Assembly: GCA_021847735.1 (NCBI GenBank)
Contig: JAJZQD010000008.1
Coordinates: 1 to 51,002 of the forward strand
Length of the DNA: 51,002 nucleotides
Reading direction: 5' to 3'
From: Bacillota bacterium
GTDB lineage: Bacteria > Bacillota > Thermincolia > Thermincolales > UBA2595
Shown: in pieces, positions 46,684 to 51,002 of the stretch
Numbering within the stretch: the first letter of the stretch is position 1
How the letters are laid out: each line of letters begins with the position of its first letter
The notes under the pieces: generated by a model
Database searches by the model: none
What the model was told of the DNA's origin: nothing
What the model saw: only the letters and a program-made list of their open reading frames with translations
Program-made: the position numbers and the translations under genes

Positions 46684-48297
46684 ATGAACTTAGTATTTCT
46701 GTATGACAGCCGTCTTGTCCAAGCAGCGCTGCTTGAAGCCTTTAGGGACTCAACCCTTACCCCTCAACCTGTCACCGAAGGTAACATTCTACTGCGTTGG
46801 GGTAATTTGAACGGCGCCGATGAAGATGCCGGAATAGTCCTTAACAGGAAACAACCCCTGAAAAACTGCCTTGACAAGGAAAAAATCTTTGAAATATTAA
46901 AGCTTAACAAAGTCAGACGGCCGCGCCTCATAAATCCCCTCCCAGAGTCCCTTTACCCGTTGATCGGCAAACATTATGATCCCGTTACCGGTTTGCAGGA
47001 AGTGGAATTAGTAACAGACTTTGCCGAAGCCACAAAATCCAAATCCGATTTTTTTGTTGAATGTGTTAATACCGTAAAAAAATATAACGTGTACCTTTTC
47101 GATCTGAACATCTTCTTTATGACAAAAAAGGTCGCTGTAAAAACAAGTTCCGGACCGGCACCCATAAAGCCCGCATGGAACTATGCGGAAATTCCCAGGG
47201 ACTTGGACCATGACGCCCAAAAGGTCGGCCTACTGGCCATGCGCGCCGCCTATGTTCTGGGTCTGGACTTTTGTGTTGTACATGCCGGCATTGATGTTCA
47301 CGACCACTCATTTATCCTTGATGTTTCCCCCGTCCCCGACATGCCCCGGCAAGCTATCAACCTGTTTCGCGAACAGGTTGCAGAATTTCAAAACAGGTGG
47401 GCACTTTCTAACGGCCCTATAGGTCCGGACAGGGCACCCAGTGGGTTAACTCAAATTACCCTGTTCAAAGATAACGATAAAACAAGTGAGGCTGTTCCGG
47501 TCCCAAGAGAATCCATTATCCTCCTGGGGGCTGACCCGGAATTTATGCTCAGAGATTCAGTGACAGGCCAGATAACCTACCCCTCCGACTTTTTAAACAA
47601 AGAAGGCAGCTTAGGCTATGACGAACGAAGTGAACACCGGGAAGGCATGTTTTTCCCCCTTGCAGAAATCCGGCCCGCCCCGGATTACTGCCCTCTGAGG
47701 CTCACCGAAAAAATCCGGGACATACTTAAACGAGCTGTTGCACTATTCCCACCGCAGGTCGAATGGCTTGCCGGCAGCCTGCATTTCGAACAGTACCAAA
47801 TAGGGGGGCATATACATTTTAGCAACCTTACCATCAACTGCCGGCTTTTGAGGGCCCTTGACAATTATCTAGCCATTCCCATTATGCTTATCGAGGATCC
47901 AGCTACTGCCGCCCGCCGCCGCAAACAATACGGATGGCTCGGCAGTGTGCGCTGTAAACCCCACGGGGGATTCGAATACCGAACCCCGGGCAGCTGGCTC
48001 GTCTCACCGGAACTAACCAGGAGCTGCCTCTGCCTGGCAAAGATAGTAGCCACGGAATACCCCGATTTATCACGGGACTATTTCATTGACCCCGGTTTAC
48101 AGAAGGCCTTTTACCAGAGCAAAAAGTATTATTTCTACGACATCTTTGGCGACCTCTGGCAGGATATTACAAAAACCAACCTTTATGGCAAATATGCCCA
48201 TTACCTCGTGCCAATGACAAAACTGATTAATTCACATTTACACTGGGATGAAGCAGTTGACCTGCGCAAATCCTGGGGTTTGCTGGGTTCCCATTAA
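46684..48297 (+). CDS. ATP-grasp-like plus phiEco32-type amidoligase (COOH-NH2 ligase type 2) fusion
   Basis: A 537-residue two-domain protein. Residues about 1-225 are a reduced ATP-grasp-like domain (LIGKHYDPVTGLQEVELV, FVECVNTVKKYNVYLFDLN, FILDVSPVP; the usual Asn of the metal motif is Ser). Residues about 275-500 form a glutamine-synthetase-fold amidoligase: GADPEFM (282), AEIRPAP (327), GGHIHF (374) and GFEYRTPGSW (429). Such domains join carboxyl and amino groups to make peptide tags or modified proteins. It follows paralogue 4 by 23 bp with GGAGGTGG, ending the coat ligase operon. Confidence 0.85.
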   Translation: MNLVFLYDSRLVQAALLEAFRDSTLTPQPVTEGNILLRWGNLNGADEDAGIVLNRKQPLKNCLDKEKIFEILKLNKVRRPRLINPLPESLYPLIGKHYDPVTGLQEVELVTDFAEATKSKSDFFVECVNTVKKYNVYLFDLNIFFMTKKVAVKTSSGPAPIKPAWNYAEIPRDLDHDAQKVGLLAMRAAYVLGLDFCVVHAGIDVHDHSFILDVSPVPDMPRQAINLFREQVAEFQNRWALSNGPIGPDRAPSGLTQITLFKDNDKTSEAVPVPRESIILLGADPEFMLRDSVTGQITYPSDFLNKEGSLGYDERSEHREGMFFPLAEIRPAPDYCPLRLTEKIRDILKRAVALFPPQVEWLAGSLHFEQYQIGGHIHFSNLTINCRLLRALDNYLAIPIMLIEDPATAARRRKQYGWLGSVRCKPHGGFEYRTPGSWLVSPELTRSCLCLAKIVATEYPDLSRDYFIDPGLQKAFYQSKKYYFYDIFGDLWQDITKTNLYGKYAHYLVPMTKLINSHLHWDEAVDLRKSWGLLGSH

Positions 48298-48305
48298 GGG
48301 CTTTG

Positions 48306-48419
48306 ATCCCAATTCCAAGACTCCACCTTCTAGAAGGTGGAGTTTCCACTTTTCTGCTTCAGTGGGGGTAGAGTCCCCCACTGAAGTTTCGATGTTCAGC
48401 TTTAGCTGAACGAGTTCAC
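48306..48419 (-). mobile_element. Family C element, copy 3
   Basis: 114-bp copy in reverse orientation, 8 bp after the amidoligase stop. It may act as the 3' hairpin of that operon. Confidence 0.8.
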
Positions 48420-48441
48420 TACATAAAACGCGTAATTTGGC

Positions 48442-48469
48442 ACGGATTGCTTAAAGACTTCATATAATA
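48442..48469 (+). promoter_or_regulatory. Sigma-K-like promoter of the Met/Pro/Gly-rich gene
   Basis: AC (48442), 17-base spacer, CATATAATA (48461-48469). It lies 40 bp upstream of the 48509 start. Confidence 0.45.
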
Positions 48470-48508
48470 TAATGGCAACTCGGAATCAGATCGAAAGGAG
48501 GACCAATA

Positions 48509-48859
48509 ATGGGTACACGTAAAATAGCACCAAATATCAACTGTAACTACAACTATCATTATATTATGCCTATGAGTATGCCCCCGTATGGCCCCGCAGG
48601 GATGCCTGGTATGATGGGGGGCTGCCCCTGCCCAGGCCCGGGGATGGAAATGCCGGGGATGATGCCTGGAATGCCGATGGGTGGAATGACACCGGGAATG
48701 ACACCGGGAATGCCAGACCCGATGCCCTATGATGGAACAGACCCCCCCGTTGACCCGTTTTTCTTCGGCTTCGGATTCCCGTTTTTCGGAAGACATTTCT
48801 TCTCACCATTTTTCTTCCCGTTTTTCCCGTTTTTCCCGTTTTTCTTCCCGCGGTTTTAA
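48509..48859 (+). CDS. Met/Pro/Gly-rich and Phe-rich coat-like protein
   Basis: A 116-residue low-complexity protein: short Asn/Tyr head (NINCNYNYHYI), Met-Pro-Gly repeats (GMPGMMGG, PGMTPGMTPGM), then an aromatic tail built from FFFPFFPF units. GAAAGGAGG lies 7 bases upstream. The composition, a sigma-K-like promoter, and its place after the coat ligase genes suggest a structural coat protein; it might be a substrate for the ligases (inference). Confidence 0.75.
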   Translation: MGTRKIAPNINCNYNYHYIMPMSMPPYGPAGMPGMMGGCPCPGPGMEMPGMMPGMPMGGMTPGMTPGMPDPMPYDGTDPPVDPFFFGFGFPFFGRHFFSPFFFPFFPFFPFFFPRF

Positions 48860-48874
48860 TGGCCTAATACTAGA

Positions 48875-48912
48875 AAAGCGCGCGTAGTTCAGTTCCCTAT
48901 GGGCGCGTTTTT
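48875..48912 (+). terminator. Terminator of the coat-like gene
   Basis: GCGCG/CGCGC stem with a bulge, followed by TTTTTCC. Confidence 0.6.
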
Positions 48913-48922
48913 CCTGAAGGAC

Positions 48923-48953
48923 AAAAAGGGCACTCCCACCGGAGTGCTTTTTT
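48923..48953. terminator. Bidirectional terminator
   Basis: GCACTCC-cacc-GGAGTGC with A5 before and T6 after. It serves murF on the minus strand. Confidence 0.85.
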
Positions 48954-48972
48954 CTGGCCTTGCTTTCCGAAA

Positions 48973-50358
48973 TTAATTGGCCTTAAGGCTAGTTACCAAT
49001 TGTTCCATATATGCCCCCCGGGAACCCTTGATCAGCACTACTGAATCCTTGGGCAGATTTGCTTTTAGAAAGGCTACCGCCTGTTTTTTCCAGGCAAAGG
49101 ACCAGATTTTCATACTCTTTGATGTTTTGGCTGCCCCGTTGGCAATTTCCTTGGCCAGCCCACCCACTGTGACAAGCCAGTTAATTTTTACCTCAGCAGC
49201 CTTTTTCCCTACCCTACGGTGGTTCTTCGGTGCATCAGGTCCCTGCTCCAGCATGTTGCCGAGTACCGCAATGCTGGTCTTGCCCTTCGCCATGGTTGAC
49301 AACACCTCAAGTCCTGCTTCCATTGAATCGGGGTTAGCATTATATGTATCATTAATCAAAGTACAGTTGTTAATGCCTTTACTAATCTGCAGCCTCATAT
49401 GCGGTTTCCGGTATTTCGCCAGCCCCTGCTGAATTGACTTGACATTAAACTTACAATTACGTGCCACCGCAATAGCTGCAAGGGCATTGTAAACATTGTG
49501 CTTCCCAAAAGTGGGAATGAAAAACTGGCATTCCTGATTATCCAGGTTTACGGTAAAGGAAGTCCCTTTCTCACTATAGACAATGTCTCCGGCCATGAAG
49601 TCGGCCTTGTTTTCTAAACCGTAATATACTATTTTTCCCTTAAAACCGGATTTATCAATTTTGGCGGTGCCGGGGTCGTCGGCATTTAAAACCAGGTACC
49701 CGTCATCAGGGACCCCCTCCAATATGCCGGCTTTCTCCAGAATCACGTTTTCAAAACTGCCCAAAGGCCCAACATGTCCCGGGCCGACGTGGGTAATCAC
49801 CCCGACTTTGGGCCGGACAATCCTCGCCTGTTTGCCGATATGTCCCGGCCGGTTCATCCCTATTTCAAAAACAGCTGCCTGATAACCCCATTTCAGACGG
49901 AGAATGTGGGACGGCAAAAAGTCAGGAAGATTCATGTTTCCGACGGTTTTTAGCACCTTCCATTTCCTCCGGAAGATAGAGGTAATCATCTCTTTGGTGG
50001 TTGTTTTGCCAGATGTCCCGGTAACCCCGATCACAGGTATGTCATATAAATCACGGTAAAAACTGACAGCGCGCCAAAATGCATCCTTTACCTTGGGGAC
50101 AGAAATCACGACCATACCCTCATCTTCGAAGGGCATTACTCTTTTATGTTTGGAAACCACTACCCCCACAGCGCCGTTTTTCACGGCCTCCAATATGTTG
50201 AGATCGCCTCCTTTGCCGCCCTTAACGTCAAAGTAAAGCAGCCCCGGTATCACTTTGGTACACCTGCACATAATACCCTTAATTGCAGTACTGGCTTTTC
50301 CATTTTTCAGGCTTCCGCCTAAAACCTCACATAACGAACCTGCCGTAACCCTTGGCAT
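48973..50358 (-). CDS. murF: MurF-like Mur ligase (UDP-MurNAc-tripeptide:D-Ala-D-Ala ligase family)
   Basis: A 461-residue Mur ligase with the three expected domains: N-terminal substrate domain (1-105), central ATPase with GVTGTSGKTTTKEM (about 110-123) and HVGPGHVGPLGS, and C-terminal domain starting NDTYNANPDSME. AVLGNMLEQG is the MurF-type signature. It lies outside any division or cell-wall cluster and next to the coat ligase genes, so it may be a second MurF for the spore cortex or another substrate; the dcw-linked copy would settle this. Confidence 0.88.
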   Translation of the reverse strand: MPRVTAGSLCEVLGGSLKNGKASTAIKGIMCRCTKVIPGLLYFDVKGGKGGDLNILEAVKNGAVGVVVSKHKRVMPFEDEGMVVISVPKVKDAFWRAVSFYRDLYDIPVIGVTGTSGKTTTKEMITSIFRRKWKVLKTVGNMNLPDFLPSHILRLKWGYQAAVFEIGMNRPGHIGKQARIVRPKVGVITHVGPGHVGPLGSFENVILEKAGILEGVPDDGYLVLNADDPGTAKIDKSGFKGKIVYYGLENKADFMAGDIVYSEKGTSFTVNLDNQECQFFIPTFGKHNVYNALAAIAVARNCKFNVKSIQQGLAKYRKPHMRLQISKGINNCTLINDTYNANPDSMEAGLEVLSTMAKGKTSIAVLGNMLEQGPDAPKNHRRVGKKAAEVKINWLVTVGGLAKEIANGAAKTSKSMKIWSFAWKKQAVAFLKANLPKDSVVLIKGSRGAYMEQLVTSLKAN

Positions 50359-50388
50359 TTTACCACCCTTTCCGCACGAAACCTGGAA

Positions 50389-50748
50389 CTATACTTTACC
50401 GCTTTGTTCCAGGTCCGCTCCGGTATTTCCCCCGAACATACCCGGGTTAAGGGCCAATAGGTTCCCTGACAGCAGCAACAGAATCAGGATTAGGAACAAC
50501 GTAAACGCCAAGTTGAGGGAAAAAGTCACGGGACCGGTGACGGTGTTCACGGTAACGGCGCTGTCACCCCCTCCTGGTGCCGAGAAAACCTTACTCATTG
50601 TATAAACGGCCTCCTTCCCCGGCTGGCTTGTCAAAAGTTGAATGAGGCTCAAAACCCCGTCTGTTACGACCTGTCCGTTCAAACCCAAATAGGGCTTAAC
50701 TCCCTGAAGCAGCGGGACAACATTAGGGTTAATCGGAACATTGCTCAT
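50389..50748 (-). CDS. Hypothetical 119-residue membrane protein
   Basis: N-terminal helical part (NPNVVPLLQGVKPYLGLNGQ, LIQLLTSQPG), a Gly/Thr-rich strand region (GGGDSAVTVNTVTG), one helix (LAFTLFLILILLLLSG), then a polar tail. AGGAGG lies 6 bases before the ATG. A CATACTAT -10-like sequence (50797-50790) could fit a mother-cell sigma factor. It is upstream of murF by 30 bp on the same strand, so probably in one operon; family not recognised. Confidence 0.7.
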   Translation of the reverse strand: MSNVPINPNVVPLLQGVKPYLGLNGQVVTDGVLSLIQLLTSQPGKEAVYTMSKVFSAPGGGDSAVTVNTVTGPVTFSLNLAFTLFLILILLLLSGNLLALNPGMFGGNTGADLEQSGKV

Positions 50749-50862
50749 TTTTTTGCCTCCTAACCATTTTGTTTGTAAATATCTATTACATAGTATGAAT
50801 AAATCAATAAATCGTTCCTAATTTAAAGACAAAAAGGCGTCCAGCATGGCCGGGGAAAGAAA

Positions 50863-50889
50863 AAACGCACATCGATAAAATGTGCGTTT
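50863..50889. terminator. Hairpin, possible terminator
   Basis: AAACGCACAT/ATGTGCGTTT stem followed on the plus strand by CAGTCGTTTTTT. The rest of 50749-50862 holds no supported feature. Confidence 0.55.
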
Positions 50890-50901
50890 CAGTCGTTTTT
50901 T

Positions 50902-51002
50902 ATCCCAATTCCAAGACTCCACCTTCTAGAAGGTGGAGTCTCCACTTTTCTGCTTTAGTGGGGGTAGAGTCCCCCACTGAAGTTTCGATGTTCAGCTTTA
51001 GC
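50902..51002 (-). mobile_element. Family C element, copy 4 (cut by window edge)
   Basis: 101 bases matching copies 1-3 in reverse orientation, running off the window. With copy 3 it brackets the 48.4-50.9 kb segment in the same orientation. Confidence 0.8.

Overview
The window comes from an endospore-forming, anaerobic Firmicute, most likely in the Desulfotomaculum/Pelotomaculum (Peptococcaceae-like) group; that placement is inference. The sequence basis is two CotE paralogues, a run of YheC/YheD-type ATP-grasp coat proteins, a YhcN/YlaJ-type lipoprotein and a YjcZ-like peptide (sporulation), a T-box leader on leuA, a RACo-type corrinoid activator next to an NADH-dehydrogenase-like Fe-S trio, a membrane-anchored decaheme cytochrome c, and a probable selenoprotein. 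No rRNA, prophage, complete transposase or CRISPR array was seen.

Layout. 1-5.7 kb: tRNA-Pro, an amidohydrolase, small unknown genes, a Pro/Met-rich repeat protein and a 10-heme cytochrome. 5.9-11.6 kb (minus strand): MarR regulator, RACo-like protein and NuoE/NuoF/HoxU-like diaphorase subunits. 12.1-13.4 kb: OFA-family anion transporter, divergent from marR. 13.7-16.9 kb: TetR regulator and a PEP-synthase-like phosphotransferase whose layout resembles rifampin phosphotransferase. 17-25 kb: small unknowns, an HD-GYP protein, a LysM protein, leuA with its T-box, a secreted protein and a possible new structured RNA (25236-25385). 25.6-27.4 kb: an AT-rich satD/DUF3307 pair with satD broken by a small mobile element. 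27.7-28.8 kb: tandem array of structured repeats. 28.9-33.6 kb: tRNA-Leu(GAG), lgt, FmdE-like, a YjcZ-like peptide, GNAT and PlsC. 33.8-37.7 kb: queD-queC followed by a UGA-containing thioredoxin-like gene, an ABC transporter pair and small ORFs. 37.9-50.7 kb: sporulation region with a lipoprotein, two cotE genes, four ATP-grasp paralogues, an ATP-grasp/amidoligase fusion, a Met/Pro/Gly/Phe-rich coat-like protein and an orphan MurF.

How genes work together. The RACo and diaphorase genes are tightly packed on one strand and could form an NADH-driven route for corrinoid reduction; no hydrogenase or formate dehydrogenase catalytic subunit lies beside them. The cotE-to-amidoligase block looks like a spore-coat assembly and peptide-ligation cluster. 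leuA would respond to uncharged tRNA-Leu(GAG), which is encoded 6 kb away.

Three dispersed repeat families mark the window: family A (three copies, about 120-bp core, compensatory stem changes), family B (six good copies plus debris, terminator-like ends, compensatory loop-stem changes) and family C (four copies of a 114-bp multi-hairpin element, one interrupting satD). The items most worth following up are the UGA codon with a bacterial SECIS-like hairpin at 34073-34109, the unknown RNA at 25236-25385, the RACo-diaphorase operon and the coat ligase cluster.
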